From: Bryobacterales bacterium F-183
GTDB taxonomy: Bacteria > Acidobacteriota > Terriglobia > Bryobacterales > Bryobacteraceae
Assembly (NCBI GenBank): GCA_016865505.2
Contig: AP025252.1
Coordinates: 744,001-808,000, forward strand
Direction: 5' to 3'
Length of the DNA stretch: 64,000 bases
Shown one piece after another: positions 34,902 to 42,850 of the stretch. The stretch's first letter is position 1. Each line of letters starts with the position of its first letter. The position numbers and the translations under genes are program-made. The notes under the pieces were generated by a model. The model saw only the letters and a list, made by a program, of their open reading frames with translations, did not search any database and was not told the DNA's origin.

Positions 34902-35375
34902 ATGAAGAAGATAGCAGCACTGTTCTTGGCCGCAGCGGCAATCGGTATCGCGCAATCGAAGTACGAAGGGCCCAAGCCCGAAAAGCCGGACCTCCCCTAC
35001 CTCCGCCACGCCGCCAAACTGATCCCGCTCGAAACCGGGCAGGCCAAGGAAGAGACCCGCAAGAACGAACAGTGGGCCGCCGTTGCCGGTGCCAGTTCCC
35101 CCGTGCGAACCCCACTCGCCGAGCCGTTCTTCGTGATGGAGATGGGCCGCGTGGACCCCAAGCTCTTTGAACTCTACCGCGTAGAGCCCAAAAACGGCCA
35201 GCGCGAAGTCCTGATTTCGAAGAAAAACAAGCAAGGCAGCAAGCCTCTGCGTATCATGGTGACCCCGCTCGGCGAACGCCTCTACCGCATCGACGTCAAC
35301 GAGACGCTCGACAACGGAGAGTACTGTCTCTCGCCCAGTGGTTCCAATAACGTCTTTTGTTTTCAAGTATATTGA
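34902..35375 (+). CDS. Small exported protein of unknown function
   Basis: 157 residues from the ATG at 34902; a GAGG site lies at 34895-34898. Signal peptide KKIAALFLAAAAIGIAQ, then a proline/charged linker (KYEGPKPEKPDLPYL) and a beta-rich domain: SPVRTPLAEPFFVMEMGRV, PLGERLYRIDVNETLDNGEY and the C-terminal CLSPSGSNNVFCFQVY with two cysteines. No family recognised. Probably co-transcribed with the amidohydrolase upstream. A nested inverted repeat follows the stop. Confidence 0.75.
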   Translation: MKKIAALFLAAAAIGIAQSKYEGPKPEKPDLPYLRHAAKLIPLETGQAKEETRKNEQWAAVAGASSPVRTPLAEPFFVMEMGRVDPKLFELYRVEPKNGQREVLISKKNKQGSKPLRIMVTPLGERLYRIDVNETLDNGEYCLSPSGSNNVFCFQVY

Positions 35376-35383
35376 GTTTTTGA

Positions 35384-35433
35384 GGGTCGTACCCTTAAAG
35401 GGTATTTGAAAACCCTTATTGGGTACGATCCCC
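35384..35433. terminator. Nested inverted repeat between convergent genes
   Basis: An outer 8-bp arm (TCGTACCC, within 35384-35394, against 35421-35432) encloses an inner arm (AAGGGT with AACCCTT, about 35397-35418). The two nested stems could form a bidirectional terminator. The GGGTA unit also recurs as a direct repeat. Confidence 0.5.
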
Positions 35434-35442
35434 AAAATCCAG

Positions 35443-36768
35443 TTACTGCTTCTTCTGTTGCGGAGGCTGACGCAGACCGTCCCAGCGCAGGTCGCCACCG
35501 CGCCAGCTCGATACCGGCAGCTTATCCCAAGCCTCACGAGTCATGCCGTTCAGGTCGTACAGCACCTTGCCGCTGCGGAACGTCAGTTCACAGGTCAGCT
35601 TCTTGTCGCTATCCATGCGGGCAGTGGTCATGTCCACAAAGCCGAACTTGCCGCGCTCCAGGCGCAGCACCGCGATGTCCGCGATCGCGCCCACCGACAG
35701 GTGCCCCAACTCCTCATGCCGGATCTCTTTTGCCGGATTCCAGGTGGACCGCAAGATCACCTGATCGAGCGGCATCCCCATCGCCAGAAACTTGCCCATC
35801 ACATTCAGCATGTCCTTCATGCCGGCGTTGGAACTCGACCGGTGCAGATCGGTTGAAATCGAATCCGGCAGAAAACCCGCCTTCATCATCGGCACCGCAA
35901 CACCCCAGCCGAAGCTCGCGCCGCCATGGCCGACGTCAAAGTAAATGCCCTTCTTGCGGCCTTCCACCAGAGCCAAGGACGGACCATGCGTCACCGGATC
36001 CTGCTCCACACGCAGACCGCTATACACGTGCGTATAAATGTCGCCTGGACGCAGGTACTTTTCAAACAGCTCATTCAACGTACGGTTGTTGCGGGTGGCG
36101 GAACCGAAGTCGATCATCACCGGGATGCCGACCTTTTTACCCACTTCCACTGCGCGCTCATACGGCATCCAGCCCGGACCGCTGTAGTGCGCACTCTTGA
36201 TGCCGACGATTGTGCCCTTGTACTTGGCAGCCATTGCCGCCGTAGGCTCAACGTCCATGTCTTCGACGTTCTGCTCAATCATCCCGGCGCCCATGCCGTT
36301 GCCGACAATGTTCAAAAACGCCAGTACGCGGGTCTTGGCGGCATCAACAATACGGGTCTTGAAGTCTTCGAAATTACGCCAGCCCGCGGAACCCGCGTCG
36401 GCCACTGTCGTCACGCCATTGCGCAGGCAGTACCCGTCCGGAAACAGCCCGTTATCGCCATTGGCGTACGAATTCCGCACCGGACCCTGGTAGACGTGCA
36501 CGTGAATATCGACCAGACCGGGAGTGACATAGAGGCCCGTGACATCCACGGTTTTCAGAGCTTTGTTGGCCGGGATATTGGTGCCGACAGCGGCGATCTT
36601 GCCATCCTTCACCGCCACGTCGCGCACGGCGTTGAGATTATTCTTGCCATCGATGACATGGCCGCCCTTGAGCAGCAGGTCGTACTCGGGGTCAGGAGTC
36701 TGCGCGGGCAGCAAAGCCAGTGCGCCAAAGCAGCAGACGGCAAGCAAACGATTACGAGAAAGGAGCAT
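35443..36768 (-). CDS. Exported amidohydrolase/deacetylase-family metallohydrolase
   Basis: 441 residues from the ATG at 36768, the better signal-peptide start (MLLSRNRLLAVCCFGALALL); an ATG at 36783 is an alternative. Metal-dependent TIM barrel related to dihydroorotase and D-aminoacylase: LLLKGGHVIDGKNN, metal-binding VDIHVHVYQG, IVGIKSAHYSG, then HGGASFGWG. The final barrel strand (SISTDLHRSS, in place of the usual aspartate loop) fits the EF_0837/AHS-like deacetylase group. A Q/P tail closes the protein. Confidence 0.88.
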   Translation of the reverse strand: MLLSRNRLLAVCCFGALALLPAQTPDPEYDLLLKGGHVIDGKNNLNAVRDVAVKDGKIAAVGTNIPANKALKTVDVTGLYVTPGLVDIHVHVYQGPVRNSYANGDNGLFPDGYCLRNGVTTVADAGSAGWRNFEDFKTRIVDAAKTRVLAFLNIVGNGMGAGMIEQNVEDMDVEPTAAMAAKYKGTIVGIKSAHYSGPGWMPYERAVEVGKKVGIPVMIDFGSATRNNRTLNELFEKYLRPGDIYTHVYSGLRVEQDPVTHGPSLALVEGRKKGIYFDVGHGGASFGWGVAVPMMKAGFLPDSISTDLHRSSSNAGMKDMLNVMGKFLAMGMPLDQVILRSTWNPAKEIRHEELGHLSVGAIADIAVLRLERGKFGFVDMTTARMDSDKKLTCELTFRSGKVLYDLNGMTREAWDKLPVSSWRGGDLRWDGLRQPPQQKKQ

Positions 36769-36837
36769 TGGTTTACTCAACATCGTATCGCTTCGCCATG
36801 CCCGTAACCGTAGCAATGCCGTATACTGAAACACCGC

Positions 36838-37713
36838 ATGAAACGGCTGTATGTATTCGTTATGCTGGCATCCATGCTGTTGCCCGCCCAATCGAAGGTA
36901 GAAGCAAACGTCATCTACGGCATGTACTCCGGCATGGCTCTGTTAATGGACGTACACCGTCCGGAAAAGCCCAACGGGTATGGCGTTATCTTCATCTCCG
37001 GCAGCGCTTGGACCGCCCCTTTGGCCTATTCCGCAGCGCCGTTGAAGTCGAATGATCAGTCGCTGATGTACGCCAAGCCGCTGGTGGCCGCCGGCTACAC
37101 CGTGTTCACCTTGAACCACCGCGCCGCTCCACGTTTCCGCTATCCCGCGCCGGTGGAGGACGCGCAACGAGCCGTGCGATTTATCCGCCACAACGCCGCA
37201 AAATTCGGCATCCGCCCGGACCGTATCGGCGCTGCAGGAGGCTCATCTGGCGGCCACCTGGTGAGCATGTTGGGGACCCTCGATGGCCAGGGCAAACCGG
37301 ATGATCCAGACCCCGTCGAGCGGGAAAGCGCCAAGGTACAGTGTGTGGCCGCGCGCGCGGCTCCAACGGATCTCTTGAAGACCCTGAACGCCCCGCTGCT
37401 CGGCATCTATTTTTCAGACGCAACGAAGAAAGATTCGCAGGAGTACAAGACGGCGCTAGAGGCATCACCGATCACCCACGTGAGCGAGGGCGATCCGCCG
37501 TTTCTGCTGACCCACGGCGATAAGGATGAGTTGATCGCGTACTCGCAATCGGAAGCGTTCGAGACGGCTCTGCGAGCGGCCGGGGTGATCGTAAAGCTAG
37601 TGAAAGTGCCCGGCGGCGGCCATGGCCCGGACTTTCCAGGGGCCGTACCGCCCGTACCGGACTACATGGGCGAAACCGTCGCCTGGTTTGACCGTTATCT
37701 CAAGCTGCCCTAG
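36838..37713 (+). CDS. Exported alpha/beta hydrolase (BD-FAE-like)
   Basis: 291 residues; signal peptide at 1-18 (RLYVFVMLASMLLPAQ). The alpha/beta fold has the nucleophile elbow GAAGGSSGGHLV (GxSxG, about residue 139), preceded by the typical DRIG strand, an acidic residue in LTHGDKDELIAYSQSE and the catalytic histidine in GGGHGPDF. The layout matches BD-FAE/esterase-type exported hydrolases of carbohydrate esters. It starts 69 bp from, and divergent to, the amidohydrolase at 36768. Confidence 0.9.
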   Translation: MKRLYVFVMLASMLLPAQSKVEANVIYGMYSGMALLMDVHRPEKPNGYGVIFISGSAWTAPLAYSAAPLKSNDQSLMYAKPLVAAGYTVFTLNHRAAPRFRYPAPVEDAQRAVRFIRHNAAKFGIRPDRIGAAGGSSGGHLVSMLGTLDGQGKPDDPDPVERESAKVQCVAARAAPTDLLKTLNAPLLGIYFSDATKKDSQEYKTALEASPITHVSEGDPPFLLTHGDKDELIAYSQSEAFETALRAAGVIVKLVKVPGGGHGPDFPGAVPPVPDYMGETVAWFDRYLKLP

Positions 37714-37716
37714 CGC

Positions 37717-38463
37717 CTAGATGCCGGCGTACCAGGAATAACCGGCTCCCACTGCGCCGCTGCCACGGCCATTCTGGACGGCGCGGATGTCGTCCGTCAC
37801 AATCATGCGGTTGATGAACTTCAGGCTCTTGTAGCCCAACTGCCTGGGTACGCGAAGGCGCATGGGTCCGCCGTGCTGTGGCGGGATTGGCGCACCGTTC
37901 ATCTCATAGGCGATCAAGGTTTGCGGGTGGTTCGCCTCGTCCATGTCGATGCTGTCCCACCAGCCATCTTGTATGGTCAAAAATGCGACGTACTTGGCCT
38001 CTGGCTTGGGCTGCAGCTGTCGAAGGACGTCGCCAAGTGGGACGCCTTTCCATTCCGCGATGTAGGACCAGCCTTCTTCACACACCAGTTGCGTGATCTG
38101 CGAAGAAGCTTTAGCGGCGTGGAGATCGGCGAGGGACAGTTCCACTCCAGGTTTTTCGACAAGCCCGTCCACCTTAAGCCGCCAATCCGCAAACCCAGCT
38201 TGTTGCATGCGGACGTAATCCTCATTCTTGGGTGGATGCGTAGTGGCAAACGGCTTGGGCGAGATCTGGTCCCGCGTGAACTCGCGGGCGTTCCCATGCT
38301 TGGTGAGCAACTTTTGCGTGGCGTGGGTCAGCACTTCTCCAGCGGCATATAGGCCACCGGTCAGACCGGCGGGGACGAGTCCCAGATCCTTGCCCTTGGT
38401 GACGGCCGTCCATCCGGCAACACCACCCACGGCTGCTGCCGCCCACTTGCGTCGGGTCATCAT
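37717..38463 (-). CDS. Molybdopterin-dependent oxidoreductase (YedY/MsrP-like)
   Basis: 248 residues with a twin-arginine signal (MTRRKWAAAAVGGVAGW). The sulfite-oxidase-fold domain has the molybdenum-ligand cysteine in LVCEEGWSYIAEW and the binding segments LVEKPGVELSLADL, ESMDEANHPQ-like DSIDMDEANHPQTLI and GGPMRLRVPRQLG. YedY reduces methionine sulfoxides in periplasmic proteins; other members act on other S- or N-oxides. Its start overlaps the stop of the upstream cytochrome gene (ATGA), the usual catalytic-plus-membrane subunit arrangement. Confidence 0.92.
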   Translation of the reverse strand: MMTRRKWAAAAVGGVAGWTAVTKGKDLGLVPAGLTGGLYAAGEVLTHATQKLLTKHGNAREFTRDQISPKPFATTHPPKNEDYVRMQQAGFADWRLKVDGLVEKPGVELSLADLHAAKASSQITQLVCEEGWSYIAEWKGVPLGDVLRQLQPKPEAKYVAFLTIQDGWWDSIDMDEANHPQTLIAYEMNGAPIPPQHGGPMRLRVPRQLGYKSLKFINRMIVTDDIRAVQNGRGSGAVGAGYSWYAGI

Positions 38464-39080
38464 GCCTGGGTGTCTCCTCCTACGGTGATAGCGCGAACAT
38501 TACTGCGAAATCCGGTGCGGATCACCATCACGACGTGGCCTGCGATGAACAGCAGCAGCGCGAGGGTGGTGAAGAAGTGCAAGGTCCTGGCGGATTGGTG
38601 GCCACCGAGCAGCGTCACCAGAAACGGAAATGTACCAACGATGGCGGGCGACATGGCAAGGCCGGTCCAAATCATGAATGGCATCAGCGCAAAGATCACC
38701 AGCAGGTACGTGCGGCGCTGCGCGGTGTTGTAGTAGCTGGCGATGCGCTGGAAGTGGCCGGTACGCAGTCCCCAGGTGCCGTAGATGAAGGCGGTGAAGA
38801 CGAGTAGCCAGGCCATTTGAAAGTGGAGTGAGCGGCTCCAGCCATTCTGGTCCGGCATGACGAATCCGTAGCCGGTGTTGACCCAAGGTCGCGAGGCGGG
38901 AATGGGGATGTCGAATAAAGATGGAGTGTTGACGTTGCCCACTTCGCCCCAGTAAAAGCGAGGGTGCGAGATGATGATTTCCGCTCCGGTGATCACCAGT
39001 GCGAGAAAGCAAAGGGTGGTGAGGGCGTGTGTAACGCGCACCAACCTCGCGTGACGGCCAGTGACAACAGGAACGGCCAT
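38460..39080 (-). CDS. Cytochrome b561-domain membrane subunit
   Basis: 206 residues with four or five membrane helices. Heme-ligand histidines sit in RLVRVTHALTTLCFLALVI (helix 1) and in FHFQMAWLLVF-type and HVVMVIRT segments; the full set fits a cytochrome b561/Ni-hydrogenase b-type fold. It probably passes quinol electrons to the molybdoenzyme encoded downstream, in the role of YedZ/MsrQ, but it is not of the YedZ sequence type. Overlaps that gene by 4 nt, so translation is likely coupled. Confidence 0.88.
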   Translation of the reverse strand: MAVPVVTGRHARLVRVTHALTTLCFLALVITGAEIIISHPRFYWGEVGNVNTPSLFDIPIPASRPWVNTGYGFVMPDQNGWSRSLHFQMAWLLVFTAFIYGTWGLRTGHFQRIASYYNTAQRRTYLLVIFALMPFMIWTGLAMSPAIVGTFPFLVTLLGGHQSARTLHFFTTLALLLFIAGHVVMVIRTGFRSNVRAITVGGDTQA

Positions 39081-39106
39081 TGCCGGATTATAGCAACCGT
39101 GCCGGA

Positions 39107-39520
39107 TTACCCCTGGTCGTAATGCGAGACGTACAAGCGGCTGTCATGATGCACAATCGCCAGTCGAACTCGATCCAGCCAGCCGGATCGGCCAAGTACA
39201 TTCTTGTTGATCGATGGATCCGCAAAGAAGTACACCGTGGCGCTGGTGACGACCCCTGCTGCGGCAATCTCAACGCTGTGGCCATAGGCATCAAAGGTGC
39301 TGTTCGCTGTGCGAAAGCGCAACGGCACACCGTCTTCCAGCCGCAGGCCAAGGACGCTCGCCAACTCCGAACGAAATAGGCAATAAGAAGCGCCTGTGTC
39401 GATGCTTGCAGTGAAGTGGAACTCGCGCACCCCAACCCGTAGGGCGATCGGGATTGTGATGCTGTCATCCCCGCTGGTTCCGCCGTAGTCAACGACCTCC
39501 ACGAACTCCAATTGATGCAT
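39107..39520 (-). CDS. Retropepsin-like aspartyl protease fold protein
   Basis: 137 residues from the ATG at 39520 (a TTG at 39532 is possible). One catalytic-type motif, SIDTGASYCLFRSEL, followed by beta strands typical of one half of a retropepsin-like fold (LRFRTANSTFDAYGHSVEI, then NVLGRSGWLDRVRLAIV). Such single-domain proteins would act as dimers. It starts 5 nt after the stop of a DUF104/DUF5678-like gene, so the pair is one operon. Whether it cuts its partner or is only a fold relative cannot be told from sequence. Confidence 0.82.
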   Translation of the reverse strand: MHQLEFVEVVDYGGTSGDDSITIPIALRVGVREFHFTASIDTGASYCLFRSELASVLGLRLEDGVPLRFRTANSTFDAYGHSVEIAAAGVVTSATVYFFADPSINKNVLGRSGWLDRVRLAIVHHDSRLYVSHYDQG

Positions 39521-39525
39521 CTGCT

Positions 39526-39873
39526 CTACCAACCGCCAAACGGCAGTCCGTTGTCGGCGGGAACGCTAGAAAAGAGCGGGTTCTCTACGCCAGCCGCAGC
39601 TGCGGCGGCCTGTACATCCGACAGCTTTGGGCCGTGTGCGATTAATCGATCGCCTTCTAGTGCCACCCACTGTCCGGCATACGGCGAAGAATTGGTGGCG
39701 AGCCATCGCAACTCTTCCTTGCGTGGATTGACCGGCACCGGTGGCCTCTCGACAGGTGAGGGCTCCGTGGTCTCTTCCACCGTCAGGCGTACCTTCTGGT
39801 GCTCGGACAAGCTGATTGGCGCGAGAGGGCGGAACACTCCCTCTTCATATACAGCTTCCACGTATCGAGACAT
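39526..39873 (-). CDS. DUF104/AF2212-like antitoxin fused to DUF5678-like domain
   Basis: 115 residues from the ATG at 39873. N-terminal MSRYVEAVYEEGVFRPLAPI and EHQKVRLTV match the DUF104 (AF2212-like) antitoxin-type beta domain; residues 50-110 with WLATNSSPYAGQWVALEGDR, and ENPLFSSVPADN, match DUF5678. A P-rich linker (about 36-48) joins them. The 3' gene is the retropepsin-like one. DUF104 proteins are listed as antitoxins in toxin-antitoxin pairs, but no PIN or other toxin gene is next to this one. The pairing is a possible unnamed two-gene unit. Confidence 0.8.
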   Translation of the reverse strand: MSRYVEAVYEEGVFRPLAPISLSEHQKVRLTVEETTEPSPVERPPVPVNPRKEELRWLATNSSPYAGQWVALEGDRLIAHGPKLSDVQAAAAAAGVENPLFSSVPADNGLPFGGW

Positions 39874-39895
39874 CAAGCCTATTGTACTGACCTGG

Positions 39896-40672
39896 TCAGT
39901 CGCCCGAGACGGCCGCCAGCTTACGCCAGATCTCACCCTGGTAGTGGAAGTCGATGCCGCATTCCGCTAGCAGTGGCCGATTCGCCGCGATCTCCAATGC
40001 AGGACCTACGGCCTTCAAATGACCACCGTGAAATACGGCAATCCGGTCGCAGCAGGCCACCACCGGGATGATCTCCTGCGAGATGACGATCACCGTTGCC
40101 TTCAGACCTCGAATCACATCAATCAGCTGGTGGACCATGCCCGGGTCCAGGTTCGCGAATGGTTCGTCAAAACCGATTACCTGTGGCCGCATTGCCAGAA
40201 CAGTCGCCAGCGCGACCCGGCGCTTTTCGCCGTGTGACAGTTCGTGAGTCCCCCGGTCGCGATACTCTTCGAGGCGCATTTGCGACAGCGCTTCCGTTAC
40301 CCGGTCGCGAACTTCTTGCGGCGGACAGCCCATATTCAACGGTCCGAAGGCGACATCCTCTTCTACCGTCGGGGTAAAGAGCTGGTCATCGGGATTCTGA
40401 AAGACGATCCCGACTTTGCTGCGCACATCTCGCAAGGTGCCGGGACCCACCGGCGTACCTGCCACGATCACTTCTCCCGAAGTGGGCAGATGTACACCGT
40501 TTAGATGGAGCAAGAACGTCGATTTGCCGGCGCCTGATGCTCCGATGATGCCCAGGCGTTCGCCCGCTGGGATGTCCAGCGTGATGTTGTCGAGCGCGGT
40601 TCGCCCGCCTGGATAGGCGAAGCTCAGGCCGCGGATCGAGATGAGGCTAGTTGATGAGTCCGCCAATGGCAT
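39896..40672 (-). CDS. Orphan CbiO/EcfA-type ABC transporter ATPase
   Basis: 258 residues from the ATG at 40672 (a TTG two codons up is possible). ATPase core: Walker A GASGAGKST, Q-loop GIVFQNPDDQLF, signature LSHGEKRRVALA, Walker B VIGFDEPFANLD. The H-loop, usually THD, is SQE (VIVISQEI), so the switch histidine is replaced by glutamine. The domain set is of the ECF nickel/cobalt type, yet no CbiM/CbiN/CbiQ membrane gene is within the window. The start overlaps the monooxygenase-like gene's end by 26 nt, implying joint translation. Confidence 0.88.
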   Translation of the reverse strand: MPLADSSTSLISIRGLSFAYPGGRTALDNITLDIPAGERLGIIGASGAGKSTFLLHLNGVHLPTSGEVIVAGTPVGPGTLRDVRSKVGIVFQNPDDQLFTPTVEEDVAFGPLNMGCPPQEVRDRVTEALSQMRLEEYRDRGTHELSHGEKRRVALATVLAMRPQVIGFDEPFANLDPGMVHQLIDVIRGLKATVIVISQEIIPVVACCDRIAVFHGGHLKAVGPALEIAANRPLLAECGIDFHYQGEIWRKLAAVSGD

Positions 40673-41957
40673 TCTCAAGCGCGCTGCTGTAGACGCCCAT
40701 AAACACCAGGCACATCTCGTCGGTGGTCTTCTCGCCCCAGCGTACCGGAATGAGCGGGTTGTTGGGGTTGTAGATGTTGGACTCCGAGTTGTTGTACGTA
40801 CAGCTCAAGCGGACGCGGTTGCCGGACTTGAGCAGTTGGGGCTCGATGTAGTCATATGACCCTTGCCATTTGAAGTCCCACTGGTCGATGTAGATGAGCG
40901 GCGTGATGACTTCGCCCCGGCGGTCCGTGATGTCCACCTTGATCTGTGTTCCCAGCAGGTGCATGTGCGGGTACACGGTCGCGATCTTGGTGGGTTCGAG
41001 CAGATGCAGCACGTCGAATAGCGTCGAAAGGCCTGCGGGGGGGAACGTCTCGTTCACCTGATGCGCAGCGTCGCCCGGCGGGATCTCGAAGCTTTGATTC
41101 AGCACCGGCACCATGAACATCGTATTCTTCGGTTTCGACTCGTGGAGGTACAGGCCGATCCGGGTCTGGTCCGGGGCGGTGCGGGACGCCGGGAAGTAGT
41201 GGACCTGCATGATGAGCTTGGCGCCCTTAGGGATCTCAATGCCCAGATCATCGGGCAGCAGGTGGGCGCGCTGGCCGGGGGCCCAACCGCCGAGCAGGCT
41301 CTTTAGGGTGCTCAGGCCGATGTCGATGCCGGGTCCGCCGAAGCAGCTATAGCCCGGTTCCGGATCCTCGGCGTCCAATTTGTCGCCGATGCCCTGGGTG
41401 TCCGCATATAAAAGGACGTGGTGGACGATGCCGCGGTCGCCGGGCAGATAGTCGATGGCCTTGACGTAGCGGGTCTGGTCAAAATCGGTGGGGATGACAA
41501 AGCAGCGGTAGACGTCCTGCCCGACCGGCGGCTCATAGGACTGGAGCATGGAAAGCACGCGGTCCGGATAGCCGAGCGACCATTCGCTCTTGTTTTCGAG
41601 CGGCGGCAGCTTTTTGCCTTCGTCACCGGCCGGTGTGCCGGCCTCGACCCAGGCCAGGATCAACTTGCGCTCATCCTCTGTTAAGGCAAACGAACCTTTG
41701 AAGTCTCCGTGCCCGGCCACCGGCTTCCATGGCGGCATCTTGCCTGTGGAAACCACGCGCTGGATGTCGGGCGAGTAGGTGACCGCTGTATCGTAATCGG
41801 GCAGCGCAAAAGGGGCGACATCGTTTTCCCGATGACAGATCTCGCACTTGTCGCGCAGAATAGGCGCGACGTTGTCGTAGTACTTCGGCGCGTCCTGGTA
41901 GGCGAACAAGGGAGACGCCAACAAAAGGGCTGTGGAAACGAAAAGCGGCTTTTGCAC
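40647..41957 (-). CDS. Copper type II ascorbate-dependent monooxygenase-like protein with heme motif
   Basis: 436 residues from the GTG at 41957; GAGAGAAGAA upstream is the ribosome site. Signal peptide (LFVSTALLLASPLFA). A CxxCH motif (CEICH, residues 38-42) lies just after it, as in monohaem cytochrome c-like domains. The rest matches the PHM/DBH-type copper monooxygenase fold: VHHVLLYA and MQVHYFP with copper-type histidines and PHMHLLGTQIKV. The product is probably periplasmic. Substrate unknown. Located upstream of the CbiO-like ATPase. Confidence 0.88.
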   Translation of the reverse strand: MQKPLFVSTALLLASPLFAYQDAPKYYDNVAPILRDKCEICHRENDVAPFALPDYDTAVTYSPDIQRVVSTGKMPPWKPVAGHGDFKGSFALTEDERKLILAWVEAGTPAGDEGKKLPPLENKSEWSLGYPDRVLSMLQSYEPPVGQDVYRCFVIPTDFDQTRYVKAIDYLPGDRGIVHHVLLYADTQGIGDKLDAEDPEPGYSCFGGPGIDIGLSTLKSLLGGWAPGQRAHLLPDDLGIEIPKGAKLIMQVHYFPASRTAPDQTRIGLYLHESKPKNTMFMVPVLNQSFEIPPGDAAHQVNETFPPAGLSTLFDVLHLLEPTKIATVYPHMHLLGTQIKVDITDRRGEVITPLIYIDQWDFKWQGSYDYIEPQLLKSGNRVRLSCTYNNSESNIYNPNNPLIPVRWGEKTTDEMCLVFMGVYSSALENAIGGLIN

Positions 41958-42208
41958 AGTGATTCTTCTCTCATTATCGACTACAAATCCGGCCGTCGCG
42001 GTGCAAAAATCCTCAGGTACCAACAATCACGTTGTTGCAGGGGACTAGGACCCCCCACCCCTGGGTACTTTTCGATTTGGTTCCAACCGTTCATTGTGAT
42101 CTTGCCGGGATGACGCCAATATAGTGGGGTCGCGCAAGGTGCTCTCGCGCGTGCCATGGCGTTTTAGGGAGAAGAACGGCGCAGCCGATAGCGCCGGAAC
42201 GAATCAAA

Positions 42209-42616
42209 ATGATCCGCAGCAACGATAACGATAACTACACATCCGGGCCGGATAACCGCCGGAAAACAAGCCGGTTTCCAATTGTCCGGGAGATCCGCTA
42301 CCGGATCTCATCGCGGGACAACCTATTTGAAACGGGCGTGGGGTCGACGGTGAACATTTCGAGTTCAGGCGTTTTGTTTTCCACCGAAAAGCCGGTCCAA
42401 CAGGGACGCCGCGTGGAGGTCGCCATTAGTTGGCCGGCGGAACTGAACCGGAACACCGCACTGAAGCTGGTGGCTCGCGGACGTATTGTGCGCGCCAACG
42501 ACGGTCAGGCGGCGGCTGAGTTGCAGAACTTCGAGTTCCGTACGATGGGGTCGGGACTAGGGTCTGCTACGGGGTCCACCATGAAGGGGTCTGTGATCCC
42601 GTTTCGTGGTGAATAA
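42209..42616 (+). CDS. PilZ-domain protein
   Basis: 135 residues. The c-di-GMP-binding motif RRKTSRF (RxxxR-type, about residues 17-23) and the NISSSGVLF motif (about 49-57) are both present, so c-di-GMP binding is likely. The protein is only the PilZ domain with a glycine/serine tail, typical of adaptor-type PilZ proteins. The gap 41958-42208 holds no gene; a GGCGC/GCGCC hairpin (about 42178-42196) sits in the leader. Target of regulation is unknown. Confidence 0.88.
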   Translation: MIRSNDNDNYTSGPDNRRKTSRFPIVREIRYRISSRDNLFETGVGSTVNISSSGVLFSTEKPVQQGRRVEVAISWPAELNRNTALKLVARGRIVRANDGQAAAELQNFEFRTMGSGLGSATGSTMKGSVIPFRGE

Positions 42617-42686
42617 TCAATAAGGCTTATAAACAAAACTGTTTAGGCAACCCCAGGAACAAGGCGGCGCTTTACCTAAATACTGT

Positions 42687-42692
42687 TATAAT
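42687..42692 (+). promoter_or_regulatory. Candidate -10 box before the Oar-like receptor
   Basis: TATAAT in the 234-bp gap between pilZ-type and receptor genes; no good -35 hexamer at 16-18 bp, so this is a weak prediction. Transcription would leave a leader of about 150 nt before the ATG at 42851. The gap also contains CCCCAGGAA and TTCCCTGGGG as inverted arms. Confidence 0.35.
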
Positions 42693-42850
42693 CGGTAACC
42701 ATCTGACCGCTTCCCTGGGGCTGTGACGCTGCTTACAAGTGGCCCTTTCCGGTTGCGGTCGCCTTGTATTGGGACTTGTCAGCCCAGTGCCAGGTAACAT
42801 CACCAAGTTGTGCGTTCGTACAGACCATTTCAAGTTGGGGGGCCTGTTGA

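Noticed and set aside
42617-42850. A c-di-GMP riboswitch in the gap after the PilZ gene
   Set aside because: Inverted arms exist but the conserved GEMM core could not be recognised.
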